Shown here piece after piece: positions 24,899 to 32,892 of a stretch of 49,787 nucleotides of DNA. This stretch comes from Sphingomonas sp. PsM26 (GTDB lineage: Bacteria > Pseudomonadota > Alphaproteobacteria > Sphingomonadales > Sphingomonadaceae). The notes under the pieces are model-generated. The model ran no database searches. It had not been told where the DNA came from and was given only the letters and a program-made list of their open reading frames with translations. The position numbers and the translations under genes are program-made. Numbering within the stretch: position 1 is the stretch's first letter; the number at the start of each line of letters is the position of its first letter. Location: assembly GCA_030433805.1 (NCBI GenBank), contig JARUXA010000024.1, positions 1 to 49,787 of the forward strand, in the 5' to 3' direction.

Positions 24899-25768
24899 GT
24901 GCAAGGATGCGCATTGACGATTGAGAAGGAAGCGTACGCCGATGCCGCAGGCCTCTTTGCAGGCCCTGGCGAGGTTCGGGCGAAAGCGCGGGAACTGAAC
25001 TGGTCAAAAACATCTTTGGGGCCGACCACCGGGTGGTCTCCGGCGCTACGGACGATGGTGCGGTCCATGTACAACTCACCATTCCCAACCTGCCTTTGGT
25101 CAGGCCCAGATTACGCGCTCATCTACAACGATCCTTACGGTCAAATTCTGGGACCGAAACACCCGGCGTCTCTGGGGCAGCCCGGTTCTATCGTCTGGGA
25201 GGAGGTTTGGGACCGGCTTTAACCCCAGTTCGATAGTGTCAGAGCTGGAGGCGATCATATCTATGTCGAAAACGCGCCCTTCGTCATAACGCGTCCAGGA
25301 GGCGAAGAGACGGAAACCGCCTGGTTCGATTATGCGCTGTCGGCGTTGCAGGACGAGGACGGCAGCGTCGTGGCAGTCCTTAATGTTTCACCCGAGAAGA
25401 CCGTCCGCTATGCTCTTGAGCGCCGCCTGACGATGGTGGGAAAACCGTTCGTTGCAGATGCTGAGCGGGCGACGGTGACGCGGCTGGCATCCGACATCGA
25501 CCGCGTAGTTCTTCGTTTTGGCTCTATGGACGACGTTGCCATTCCCGCTGGCCTTGCCTGCTCGGGGCTGTTCACATCAGCGGAACTGGATAAGATCAGC
25601 TACTACATTGGTCGAGAAACGGTGATCGCCGATCCCCGTATTCTGGGAATGGCGCCGTGGCGCGAGGAACTGTTCGTCTCGATGCAGCGCGATACCGCAC
25701 CGACCGGCAACTCGTTCTGCGTCCCATCGAAGCAGTTGATTGAGATTGGAACCGAGGTGCGAATTTAA
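24899..25768 (+). pseudogene. PAS/GAF sensor without kinase, nonsense-mutated
   Basis: Frame 2 from GTG 24899 encodes the N-terminal sensor of a kinase like the one at 2108: LNWSKTSLGPTTGWSPALRT, SPFPTCLWSGPDYALIYND, then IVWEEVWDRL, a TAA at 25220-25222, and the same frame goes on with the rest of the PAS (AWFDYALSALQDEDG) and the start of a GAF (VGKPFVADAERATVTRLASD) until TAA at 25768. The TAA could be CAA to TAA. No HisKA or ATPase follows. So the gene has a premature stop and has lost its catalytic half, or always lacked it. A remnant is most likely. The downstream piece could be translated from an internal start, without clear use. Confidence 0.8.
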
Positions 25769-25841
25769 TTGGCTAGCATGGTGCGAAACGCTTGATTTAG
25801 CCGAAATTCCAAGTTCTTTTTCGAAGCAGATATGAGGCGAA

Positions 25842-26366
25842 ATGGCTGATTTCGAAGAGACGACCGTCGACCAGATCGCAAGGTTATACGATCGACACGA
25901 TGAGCGAACCACAAGAGTACAGCGTCTGGCCAATCGGATCACGTCCACGCTCGGCCGACCAATGTCTCTGGTGGTTATATTTGGCATCGCCATCGTCTGG
26001 GTCGTCGGCAATTACGTGGCGCGTGCCGTTGGCTCGACAGCGCTTGAGGAGTTTCCCTTCCCTGACCTTGGGTTCCTTGCGACCATCGCGGCACTGCTGG
26101 TGGCGTTGCTCATCCTGACGACACAGCGGCATGGGGAGGAGCTCGCTGAGAGCAGGGCGCAGCTCACTCTTCACATCGCCATGCTCAGCGAGCGCAAGAT
26201 CGCCAAGGTGATCGAGCTGCTGGAAGAGCAGCGTCGCGATAATCCAATGCTCCCGTCCCGGGTGGATCACGAAGCTGCAGAAATGGCCCAAGCTTCTGAC
26301 CATGAGGTGACGCTCAGCCTGCTCGATGAGGCTGCGGACCAGCGTCGGCGGCTGGATGAGGGTTGA
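25842..26366 (+). CDS. DUF1003 membrane protein
   Basis: 174-aa inner-membrane protein. Two helices (SLVVIFGIAIVWVVGNYV and FLATIAALLVALLILTT) frame the conserved segment FPFPDLGFL, followed by QRHGEELAESRAQLTLHIAML and a charged coiled-coil tail. This is the DUF1003 layout. Members occur in stress clusters with CsbD and DUF892 but have no fixed function. It is the first gene of the stress island. The tail predicts a cytoplasmic helix that might bind a partner. Start ATG 25842 has GAGGCGAA just upstream. Confidence 0.88.
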   Translation: MADFEETTVDQIARLYDRHDERTTRVQRLANRITSTLGRPMSLVVIFGIAIVWVVGNYVARAVGSTALEEFPFPDLGFLATIAALLVALLILTTQRHGEELAESRAQLTLHIAMLSERKIAKVIELLEEQRRDNPMLPSRVDHEAAEMAQASDHEVTLSLLDEAADQRRRLDEG

Positions 26367-26427
26367 TTGGGCCCGATCGACACCACTTGTCGTTGAGACC
26401 GTGATAACTCGCAACAGGAGACGAAAC

Positions 26428-26930
26428 ATGGCCGAGATCGAAACGCTTCAGGAGCTTTATGTCGACGAACTGAAGGACCTTTGGTCGGCCAACGACCAGA
26501 TGGCCAGGCGCTCAAGAAGATCGTCAAGCAGGCAACCAACGACAAGTTGATGGACCTGCTCCAGTCGTCGCAAGACGGTATCGCCAAGCACACCGACGTG
26601 TTGAAGGCGTTGATCGAAGGGCAGGACGAGAAGTTCAAGAAGGAGCATTGCAAGGGTATGGAAGGCCTCGTGGCCGAGGCGCTCAAGCACACTGTTGAGG
26701 AAGCCCCCAAGTCCGGACCGGTGCTCGATGCCGCAATCATCGCCCAGTACCAGCGCATGACCCACTACGGAATTACCGGCTTTGGTACGGTTGCGGCGTT
26801 CGCTAAGGCGCTCAAGCTGAATGACGATGCTGCCAAGCTTGAAGCTGCGGTGGAGGACATGCATCGGGGCGATGACCTGATGAGCGAGCTGGCCAAGTCT
26901 GCCGTCAACATTGAGGCGATCAAAGGTTGA
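26428..26930 (+). pseudogene. Ferritin-like DUF892 (YciE/YciF type) protein, one-base frameshift
   Basis: ATG 26428 (preceded by AGGAGAC) encodes MAEIETLQELYVDELKDLWSANDQMA, the start of a YciE-type four-helix protein. The frame then breaks at about 26516: the sequence has GCCAGGCGCTC where GCCAAGGCGCTC would read on as ALKKIVKQATND. The rest of the family (HTDVLKALIEG, CKGMEGLVAE, AQYQRMTHYGITGFGT, EDMHRGDDLM) continues in the other frame to 26930. 503 nt plus one gives 167 codons, the usual family length. Either a sequencing error or a recent mutation. Relatives have ferritin-like helices and are induced by general stress; their activity is unclear. A weak hairpin follows. Confidence 0.88.
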
Positions 26931-26936
26931 GTTGTC

Positions 26937-26957
26937 GGTCGGGATGTAAGCCCGGCC
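26937..26957 (+). terminator. Weak terminator-like hairpin
   Basis: GGTCGGG, 7-nt loop, CCCGGCC (one G-U pair) starts 7 bp after the DUF892 stop. No T-run follows, so the call is tentative. Confidence 0.35.
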
Positions 26958-27024
26958 CTCCCGCATTATCTACAATTCGCAGGATTGGCACCGATGGGCG
27001 CGCCGACTGTAATGGAGATGTCTG

Positions 27025-27207
27025 ATGGGTGAGTTCACCGACAAGCTTGATGCCGTTGGCAACAAAATCGCTGGCAACGTCAAGGAGGCCGCCGGCAAAG
27101 CGACCAACAACGACAAGCTAACCGCAGAGGGCGAGGCCCAGCAAGTCAAAGGCTCGGCTCAGGACGTCAAGGGTAGCGTCAAAGGCGCTCTGGGCGACGA
27201 TATTTGA
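27025..27207 (+). CDS. CsbD-family stress protein
   Basis: 60-aa hydrophilic protein: FTDKLDAVGNKIAGNVKEAAGKATN, then LTAEGEAQQVKGSAQDVKGSVKGALGDD. The repeated G-x-(K/Q)-x-K pattern and size are those of the CsbD family, small cytoplasmic proteins induced in general stress; no biochemical role is agreed. Preceded by GGAGATGTCTG. Followed by a clear terminator. A second CsbD-type gene lies at 39572-39772. Confidence 0.92.
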   Translation: MGEFTDKLDAVGNKIAGNVKEAAGKATNNDKLTAEGEAQQVKGSAQDVKGSVKGALGDDI

Positions 27208-27215
27208 ATATGAGC

Positions 27216-27243
27216 GGGGCGGCTCATCGCCGCCCCACTTTTG
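27216..27243 (+). terminator. Intrinsic-type terminator after CsbD gene
   Basis: GGGGCGG, 7-nt loop CTCATCG, CCGCCCC, then ACTTTTG. Eight bp after the CsbD stop codon. Stable stem and a short T-run support it. Confidence 0.75.
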
Positions 27244-27259
27244 ATGGTTGGGAGACAGC

Positions 27260-27618
27260 ATGACCAGAACGTCCATTATTGCCGCTGTGGCGCTGACGCT
27301 CGGGCTCGCTGCATGCAACGGTCCTAACGAAAAAGTCGGCGCCGCTCAGGACGAGGCCGCAGCCAATGCCGCAGGCGTAGCTTACAACGGAAACGGACCA
27401 GCCGAAGCCGCAGGCAAAGCTGCAGATCACGTGGACCGTGCCGTGGCTAAAGCGCGGAACGAACAAGCCGATGCGCTGAAGGATCAAGGTCGCGCGATCA
27501 GCTCGCAAGCCGATGCGATGCAGATAAGCTCGAAGAGCAGGCGAAGGCGATCCGTGGTGCGGCCAAGGACAAAGCACGCACGCTGGATCAGCAGGCCAAA
27601 ACGGTGCGCCAGCACTAG
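27260..27618 (+). pseudogene. Small lipoprotein with apolar-helix repeats, one-base frameshift
   Basis: ATG 27260 encodes MTRTSIIAAVALTLGLAACNGP, a lipoprotein signal with lipobox LAAC. The mature part is Ala/Lys/Glu-rich (EAAGKAADHVDRAVAKA, EQADALKDQGRAISSQADAM). At 27520 the sequence reads GCGATGCAGATAAG; with GCGATGGCAGATAAG the frame would go on as ADKLEEQAKAIRGAAKDKA and LDQQAKTVRQH to TAG 27616-27618, 119 residues in all. The continuation matches the composition of the first half, so a base was lost in the sequence or the gene. Function unknown; such coiled-coil lipoproteins are membrane-anchored and linked to envelope stress. Confidence 0.78.
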
Positions 27619-27842
27619 AATTTATTCTCCCGTCGGAGCGCTGCCACCAAGCACGAAACGGCAGCACCAATCGTTCCGGTAAATCACAAAAAGGTATCAT
27701 CTAGCCTCGGTTCGACGGGAACCAACTGCTTCGCCATGGATTAGTGGCTTGCTTGATAGGACGCGTCCGTCGAGCGCCGCACGGGCGGCGTGAGGCCTCG
27801 AGCCAGCACTGCGAACCAGCCACGCCCGGTGGCCTCGCCGAT

Positions 27843-28259
27843 ATGATCGGCGGAGCTTTGTCAGTGGTACCCGATGACGATAAGCGGACTATTCCGCTCT
27901 ATGAAGAGCATCTTGAAATCGACAAGCTTCAGACGGTTACCGACCGCGTGAAGGTATCTACGCATGTCGACGAGCGTACCGTATTGCTCGAAGACACCGT
28001 CGAGCGTGGCGACTTAACGATCGAGCGGATCGCGGTCGATCGTGCCGTCGCCCAGGCTCCCGAACCCCGTCAGGAAGGTGACACCCTGATCGTGTCGCTG
28101 GTCGAGGAGCGGCTGGTCGTCGAGAAGCGTCTCTTCGTCATCGAGGAACTGCGCATAACGCGCACCAGCACCACCGAGCATGTTGCGATACCGCAGACGG
28201 TTCGCACCATGCGGGCAACGGTCGAGCATGCAAAACAATCAGCAGCAACAGGGGAATAG
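27843..28259 (+). CDS. DUF2382 (YsnF/AvaK-type) stress protein
   Basis: 138 aa, a single DUF2382 unit: TIPLYEEHLEIDKLQTVTDR, VKVSTHVDERTVLLEDTVER, then GDTLIVSLVEERLVVEKRLF and ITRTSTTEHVAI. The alternating charged beta-rich pattern with VxxRVxxxE is the domain's mark. It is found in general-stress proteins of many bacteria, function unknown. ATG 27843 is chosen since the domain begins shortly after; a longer frame exists upstream but has no family match. Separated by 2 bp from the OmpA-like gene, so the two are co-transcribed, and a larger relative of this protein follows at 28936. Confidence 0.85.
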   Translation: MIGGALSVVPDDDKRTIPLYEEHLEIDKLQTVTDRVKVSTHVDERTVLLEDTVERGDLTIERIAVDRAVAQAPEPRQEGDTLIVSLVEERLVVEKRLFVIEELRITRTSTTEHVAIPQTVRTMRATVEHAKQSAATGE

Positions 28260-28261
28260 AC

Positions 28262-28909
28262 GTGGCCGATCCAAACAACACTCGAGGTGCGCCTCCTCGT
28301 GAGGTCCATATCGAGAAAAAGAAGACCAACTGGCTTGCCTGGATCCTGCTTGCGCTCGGCATCCTGGCAGCGCTGCTCGCGCTCGGTCGCTGCAATCGGC
28401 GCGATGCTGTAGCGGTCGTTCCAGCATCGACTGCGACACCCACCACCGCGATGCCTCCTGTTGCCGTCAAGCATGTCGTACTGCCGGGCGGCAAAACTGT
28501 CGACCTTCAGCCGCAAACGCTGAATTATGAACTGCAGGCGTTCCTTGCCTCGGCAGCAGCGGCACCGCGCACGTTCACCTTTGACAAGCTGAACTTTGAT
28601 ACAGACTCTTCGACGATCCGCGCCGACGACCAGCCAACGCTGAGCGCACTGTCGCAGATTCTGGCGGCGTACCCCAAGGCGGCCGTCCGGCTGGTCGGTT
28701 ATGCCGATGCACGCGGTAGCGACGCCGCCAATGCCAAGCTTGGTGCCGATCGTGCTGCCGCTGTCGCAAAGGCGCTTACTGCCACGGGTATCGATGCCAA
28801 GCGCATCAGCACGGCTAGTGGTGGTGACGCCAACCCGGTTGCCAGCAACGCCACCGCCGGCGGTCAATTTCAGAACCGCCGCACCGAACTCGTCTTGACG
28901 AGCAAGTAA
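28262..28909 (+). CDS. OmpA-domain protein with single membrane anchor
   Basis: 215 aa. A short cytoplasmic start, one helix (WLAWILLALGILAALLAL), a Pro/Thr-rich linker, then a C-terminal OmpA peptidoglycan-binding domain with FDKLNFDTDSSTIRADD, VRLVGYADARGSDAAN, LGADRAAAVAKAL and NRRTELVL. Peptidoglycan-binding Asp and Arg residues are in place. It would link the inner membrane to the cell wall. Start GTG 28262, 2 bp after the DUF2382 stop. It is sandwiched between two DUF2382 genes, suggesting a common job in envelope stress. Confidence 0.9.
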   Translation: MADPNNTRGAPPREVHIEKKKTNWLAWILLALGILAALLALGRCNRRDAVAVVPASTATPTTAMPPVAVKHVVLPGGKTVDLQPQTLNYELQAFLASAAAAPRTFTFDKLNFDTDSSTIRADDQPTLSALSQILAAYPKAAVRLVGYADARGSDAANAKLGADRAAAVAKALTATGIDAKRISTASGGDANPVASNATAGGQFQNRRTELVLTSK

Positions 28910-28935
28910 CCCTCAACCTTCCCAAGGAGAGTATT

Positions 28936-29760
28936 ATGACCCGGACCATCACCGCATTGTTCGATCAGCGCGCCGACGCAGAAGCCGCCAAGAACCGCCT
29001 GGAAGCCGCCAACGTCGAGACTGGTCACATCAGCATCCATGACAAAACCAGCTCGGGCTTTCATGCCACTGGCAAGTCGACCACCCAGGACCCAGGCGTG
29101 TGGGGCTCTATCAAGAATGCGTTCGTGCCTGACGAAGACCGCCATACCTATGAGGAGGGCGTCCGTCGCGGCGGCTTCCTGCTGACGGCTGACGTCAATG
29201 ACGACAATATCGACGCCGCTGTCCGCGTTCTCGAAGAATCTGACAGCATCGATGTTGATGACCGCGCGCAACAGTGGAAGTCGTCAGGCTGGGACCATAC
29301 TCCCGCCGCGGCGGTTGGCGCCGGCGTCGGAGCAGCCGCCTACGGGTCGCATCGTACCGGTACTGACGTTGAGGGCGAACAGAGCATCCCGATCGTCGAG
29401 GAGCAACTCGTGGTCGGCAAGCGCGAGGTCGATCGTGGCGGCGCACGGGTGCGGTCGTACGTCACGGAAACGCCGGTGCATGAGCAGGTCCGCCTTCGCG
29501 ACGAGAAGATTAACGTGCAGCGCCGCGCCGTCGATCGTCCGCTCACGGACGCCGACGATGCCTTTCGTGAGCGCACGATTGAGGTGACTGCCACCGGCGA
29601 GGAAGCAGTGGTCGGTAAGACCGCTCGCGTTGTCGAAGAGGTCGTCGTGTCCAAGATCGCAGGCGAGCACGTCGAGCAGATCGACGACACGGTTCGCCAT
29701 ACCGAAGTTGAGATCGATGAGGACAACGGGTCGAACATCGACCCGCTGAAGCGTCGCTAA
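28936..29760 (+). CDS. Stress protein with YflT-like N-terminus and DUF2382 C-terminus
   Basis: 274 aa. Residues 1-100 (TITALFDQRADAEAAKNRL, then GSIKNAFVPDEDRHTYEEGV and GGFLLTADVNDDNIDAAV) look like the general-stress 17M/YflT fold; about 140-270 is a DUF2382 domain (EQSIPIVEEQLVVGKREVDR, VRSYVTETPVHEQV, VVEEVVVSKIAGEHVEQI). The same domain is in the gene at 27843. The two-domain order is typical of YsnF/AvaK-like proteins. RBS AAGGAG at 28924. A strong hairpin lies 17 bp downstream. Biochemical role unknown; likely cytoplasmic and induced in stress. Confidence 0.87.
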   Translation: MTRTITALFDQRADAEAAKNRLEAANVETGHISIHDKTSSGFHATGKSTTQDPGVWGSIKNAFVPDEDRHTYEEGVRRGGFLLTADVNDDNIDAAVRVLEESDSIDVDDRAQQWKSSGWDHTPAAAVGAGVGAAAYGSHRTGTDVEGEQSIPIVEEQLVVGKREVDRGGARVRSYVTETPVHEQVRLRDEKINVQRRAVDRPLTDADDAFRERTIEVTATGEEAVVGKTARVVEEVVVSKIAGEHVEQIDDTVRHTEVEIDEDNGSNIDPLKRR

Positions 29761-29776
29761 AACGTCGCTGATTGGC

Positions 29777-29805
29777 GACTGCCGTGCGGCTGACCGCACG
29801 GCAGT
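29777..29805. terminator. Perfect 13-bp inverted repeat, 4-nt loop
   Basis: GACTGCCGTGCGG, CTGA, CCGCACGGCAGTC. Begins 17 bp after the DUF2382 gene and ends 23 bp before the next start codon (29829). No T-run. A strong hairpin of this kind can stop transcription with Rho or protect the 3' end and make the next gene less expressed. Confidence 0.7.
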
Positions 29806-29828
29806 CGACCGATAACCAGGTGGCTCCC

Positions 29829-30824
29829 ATGAGCCGATGGCGGGACTGGATCACGATGCTGCTGGAGTTCGAAGCCGCGCAAGACATCGATGACGTGGGC
29901 GCGGGGGCGGCTACTGCTGCCGCGATAGATTTTCGTTTGCTCGGCCTCGTCCGGAAGGCCTTTCCTCAGCTCACCATTCAGACCTCGCGGCTCGACCAAT
30001 CTGGCGGTGACCATGTGCTGCTTATCGTCAATGATGAGCTTGCCTTCCGCTTTCCGCGTGCGGGAATGCATGATCTGCGCCTTGAGATCGAAGTGCTTCG
30101 GCAGCTTCGCCACAGGTCTTCGTTGCAGCTGCCCACCTACGATTATGTTGATTGCGATGGTCGCTTTGGTGGCTATCGCTTTATTGAGGGGGTGGCGCTG
30201 ACGACAGAGCGGTTCGGAGCACTTGGCGTGGCGAGGCAGACGAAAGTCTTGGCTGACGCTGCGCAGTTCCTAATCGCGCTGCATGACCTTCCCCAAGCGG
30301 AGGTCGCATGGTCCGGTGACTGGCCAAGAACATGGTCGGCTGCGCAGTTCGTAGACCGTTTTCTTGCGCAGCGCCTGCCAATGCTCGTCGAGCACGCACC
30401 GCAGCTCGCCAGCCCCCTCCGGGCATTTTACACGGACTACCGGCTCGACTATCCACAACATCTCGTGATCGTTCACGGCGATCTGGTCGGCGAACATCTG
30501 ATGATCGATGGGGCAGGATCGTCACTGGTAGGAATCATTGACTTCGGGGACGTGGCTCTTGGCGATCCCGCACAGGATCTGCTCGGGTTCTGGAATTACG
30601 GTCAAGACGCCGTAACCCGCATCGTTGCGCGTTATGATCCTTACGGCAATGATCCCGGATTGCTGCGCCGATCGCACAACCACTTTATCCGCTACCGGAT
30701 TGATTGTCTGTTTGAAGCTCTCTCGCTCGGAATTGGACCAAGTATGTCCAAGAACATAGCCGCAGTCGGAGCGCTGCTCACGACTTCTAACCATTACAAC
30801 CAACGAACCTTCAGGAGACGATGA
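29829..30824 (+). CDS. Aminoglycoside-phosphotransferase-fold kinase
   Basis: 331-aa soluble protein with the APH/choline-kinase fold. ATP-binding strand and Lys region are around VLLIVNDELAFRFPR; catalytic loop IVHGDLVGEHLM (His216, Asp218) and the Mg-binding IIDFGDVALGDPA (Asp238) are complete. The substrate is unknown; the fold acts on antibiotics, sugars, choline and other small alcohols, and nothing here points to drug resistance. The start at ATG 29829 gives MSRWRDW; the frame is open further up but that part lies in the hairpin. The stop overlaps the start of the next gene by four bases (30821-30824), so it is coupled to the membrane set that follows. Confidence 0.85.
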   Translation: MSRWRDWITMLLEFEAAQDIDDVGAGAATAAAIDFRLLGLVRKAFPQLTIQTSRLDQSGGDHVLLIVNDELAFRFPRAGMHDLRLEIEVLRQLRHRSSLQLPTYDYVDCDGRFGGYRFIEGVALTTERFGALGVARQTKVLADAAQFLIALHDLPQAEVAWSGDWPRTWSAAQFVDRFLAQRLPMLVEHAPQLASPLRAFYTDYRLDYPQHLVIVHGDLVGEHLMIDGAGSSLVGIIDFGDVALGDPAQDLLGFWNYGQDAVTRIVARYDPYGNDPGLLRRSHNHFIRYRIDCLFEALSLGIGPSMSKNIAAVGALLTTSNHYNQRTFRRR

Positions 30825-31360
30825 TGAACGACGCTAACAACGCCCAACAGGCAGGTGTACCCGGCACCCTTGGGCAGGCACCGCATGCTGCGCAGGCTGT
30901 CACCGATCAGGCGGCAGATGGTGCCACGTCGGCCAAGAACGTAGCAAGCGGTATTGCCGGTCAGGCCACTGCTCAGACATCGTCGCTGGTTGGACAGGTC
31001 AAGGACAAGGCATTCGCCGCGGCGTCGGATCAGAAGGAAGGCCTTGCTGACCGTCTCGACGATCTGGCGCACGCCGTCCACAAGTCGGGCGAGCAGTTTG
31101 CTGGCGAGCAGGACTGGATCGCCAGCGCGATCGAGCGTGGCGCGGCTGGGCTTGGTGCCCTGGCGACCTCGCTGCGCCAGAATGACATCGCCAGCCTGTT
31201 CGGTCAGGCTAAATCGATCGCGCAGCGCCAGCCGGCGCTGTTCATCGGCGCCTCGCTTGCCGCTGGCTTTGCGGTCGCCCGCCTAAGTAAGATCGTCGCA
31301 GCGGATGTGTCGCGCGACGATCTGCCAACGATGCCGGAGGTCGGTCATGGCGGGCATTGA
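30821..31360 (+). CDS. Nutrient-deprivation-type stress protein with C-terminal membrane segment
   Basis: 179 aa. Residues 1-75 are Ala/Gln/Thr-rich and low in order (AVTDQAADGATSAKNVASGI); the middle has EQDWIASAIERGAAGLGALA and the C-terminal part a hydrophobic stretch (ALFIGASLAAGFAVARLSK). This is the pattern of the short proteins that precede holin-family and DUF3618 genes in sphingomonads and rhizobia. Function unknown. Its ATG overlaps the kinase stop and its 3' end overlaps the holin-family start by 14 bp, so the three-gene set is tightly coupled. Confidence 0.75.
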   Translation: MMNDANNAQQAGVPGTLGQAPHAAQAVTDQAADGATSAKNVASGIAGQATAQTSSLVGQVKDKAFAAASDQKEGLADRLDDLAHAVHKSGEQFAGEQDWIASAIERGAAGLGALATSLRQNDIASLFGQAKSIAQRQPALFIGASLAAGFAVARLSKIVAADVSRDDLPTMPEVGHGGH

Positions 31361-31742
31361 TCCGGGCAGTTCCCACTCAATTGGCCAGATCGCCAGCGGA
31401 TTGGCGAGCGACGTAGGAGACTTAGTTAAGGGTGAGCTGGCGCTTGCCCGTGCCGAGTTCGACCACAAACTTCACAGCCTCATCGTCGCAGCGGTCTCAA
31501 TCGTCGGTGGTGCACTGGTAGCGTTCGCCGGCCTTGTGGTGGTGCTTGAAGGAGGCGCTGCGGTGCTGACTTTCTGGCTACCGGCCTGGGCGTCGCTGCT
31601 CATCGTCGGCATCGTAATTGTCGCGGTTGGCGGACTCATCTGCCGCCTCGGTCTTGCCAAGGTATCGCTGAAGGCAGTGACGCCCGAGCGTAGCATTGCC
31701 AGCGTCCAGAAGGATGCGAGCATGATCAAGGAACATACATGA
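31347..31742 (+). CDS. Holin-superfamily membrane protein (PF07332 type)
   Basis: 131 aa with two or three helices (SLIVAAVSIVGGALVAFAG, FWLPAWASLLIVGIVIVAVG) after an amphipathic N-terminal part SDVGDLVKGELALARAEFD. This is the layout of the phage-holin-family (Holin-X) proteins that recur next to DUF3618 genes outside prophages. No phage genes are near, so lysis is not implied. ATG 31347 lies inside the end of the previous gene; the TGA at 31740-31742 overlaps the DUF3618 ATG. Likely role in membrane organisation under stress, by inference. Confidence 0.83.
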   Translation: MAGIDPGSSHSIGQIASGLASDVGDLVKGELALARAEFDHKLHSLIVAAVSIVGGALVAFAGLVVVLEGGAAVLTFWLPAWASLLIVGIVIVAVGGLICRLGLAKVSLKAVTPERSIASVQKDASMIKEHT

Positions 31743-32758
31743 TGGACGACATTTCGGAAACCGATCGGATTGAACGTGATCTAGCGGTCACTCGGGCACG
31801 GATGAATCATCGCCTGGACGAATTGCAGGATCATTTAACCCCCAAGCAGATTCTCAATGACGCATTTGGGTATTTCCGAGGTGGTGAAGGTGCCGACTTT
31901 ACCAAGGATCTGGTAACACGCGTTCGGGCAAACCCCTTGCCTGTCGCGCTGGTAGGCGTCGGCATCGCCTGGCTTATGGCGTCAAACCAAAGCTCGACTA
32001 AACCGATCAATGCCGCCCCGTGCACACCGCATGATGACGATTTCACAAAGCGACTGCGTGCAGCCGAAGGCAACGTCCAGCGCTTTGATCATGATGACGA
32101 TGACAGCTATGCGGCGCGTCTGGATGATGCCCGTGGGAAGGTCGTCGGCGTCGCCCGCGAAGCAGCGGATACCGCTGCGTCCTACACGCAGCGGATCAAG
32201 GAAGCTGTCACAGCGGCCGCGCGGAGCGTCCGCGAGAAGTCTCACGATCTTACGTCTGGTGCGAGCAATGCGTTTGGCCGGACCGGCGATAGCATTGGCG
32301 AGCGCGCCGGCTCACTTCAGGAAGGTACTACCAGCATGGCTCAGTCAGGTCGAAACACGTTGGCGTCAGTCGCTAGCAACCCGTTTGCGCTCGGCGCCAT
32401 CGCAGCACTCGTCGGCATCGTGGCCGGTGCGCTCCTACCAGTGTCGGAGCAAGAAGAAGCGGCACTCGGTTCAACCGCGACCAAGCTGCGTACAGCCGGC
32501 CGCGATCTCGCGCAGGATGTGGTCGACCGTGGCAGCCGCGTCGCGGCCGATACGTTAGAGGCCATCAAGGGTAGCGCCGATGCGCATGGCCTGACCGCCG
32601 ACAAGCCGATTGGCGAACTGCTTACAGACGTCAAAAGCGGTGATCTCCTCGGCAACGTCAAGCAGGTTGCTCAGGAAACGCTTCAAGCTGGCAAGGACAG
32701 CGCGCAAACGCACGTCTCCGGGGAGACAAAGCCTTCTGCCGACCGGCAGTCAGCATAG
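31739..32758 (+). CDS. DUF3618 membrane protein
   Basis: 339 aa. N-terminal block IERDLAVTRARMNHRLDELQDHLTPKQ is the DUF3618 signature, followed by a helix NPLPVALVGVGIAWLMAS near residue 70; a second hydrophobic stretch FALGAIAALVGIVAGALLP is near 220. Between and after are long Ala/Ser/Asp-rich helices (AREAADTAASYTQRIKEA). The typical DUF3618 protein is shorter, so this one has a long C-terminal extension. Start ATG 31739 overlaps the holin stop as ATGA. Function unknown. A terminator-like hairpin follows at 32767. Confidence 0.85.
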   Translation: MMDDISETDRIERDLAVTRARMNHRLDELQDHLTPKQILNDAFGYFRGGEGADFTKDLVTRVRANPLPVALVGVGIAWLMASNQSSTKPINAAPCTPHDDDFTKRLRAAEGNVQRFDHDDDDSYAARLDDARGKVVGVAREAADTAASYTQRIKEAVTAAARSVREKSHDLTSGASNAFGRTGDSIGERAGSLQEGTTSMAQSGRNTLASVASNPFALGAIAALVGIVAGALLPVSEQEEAALGSTATKLRTAGRDLAQDVVDRGSRVAADTLEAIKGSADAHGLTADKPIGELLTDVKSGDLLGNVKQVAQETLQAGKDSAQTHVSGETKPSADRQSA

Positions 32759-32766
32759 TGTTTTGC

Positions 32767-32800
32767 AACGAACCGTTACCATCCAAGTAGCGGTTCGTTT
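32767..32800 (+). terminator. Terminator-like hairpin after DUF3618 gene
   Basis: AACGAACCG, 15-nt loop, CGGTTCGTT, then TGC. Nine bp after the stop. The 9-bp stem is perfect; the final GTTT gives a short T-run only. Confidence 0.6.
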
Positions 32801-32892
32801 GCATTGCGTGGGATCGCTGCGCGCCAAGCGACGAGTGATCGTTGATCTGCTTCGGGCGTACATCAATGCATTACACAAGGAGCGACTGCGGC

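Noticed and set aside
29829..30824. Aminoglycoside resistance gene
   Set aside because: Only the kinase fold is shared; context is stress proteins and no resistance subfamily motif is seen.
31347..31742. Prophage because of a holin-family gene
   Set aside because: No endolysin, capsid, tail or integrase genes nearby; this holin family is common next to DUF3618 genes outside phages.
25842..32758. EcfG-type promoters (GGAAC-N16/17-CGTT) before stress genes
   Set aside because: GGAAC words occur (for example near 25748 and 27718) but no fitting -10 element was found at the right distance.
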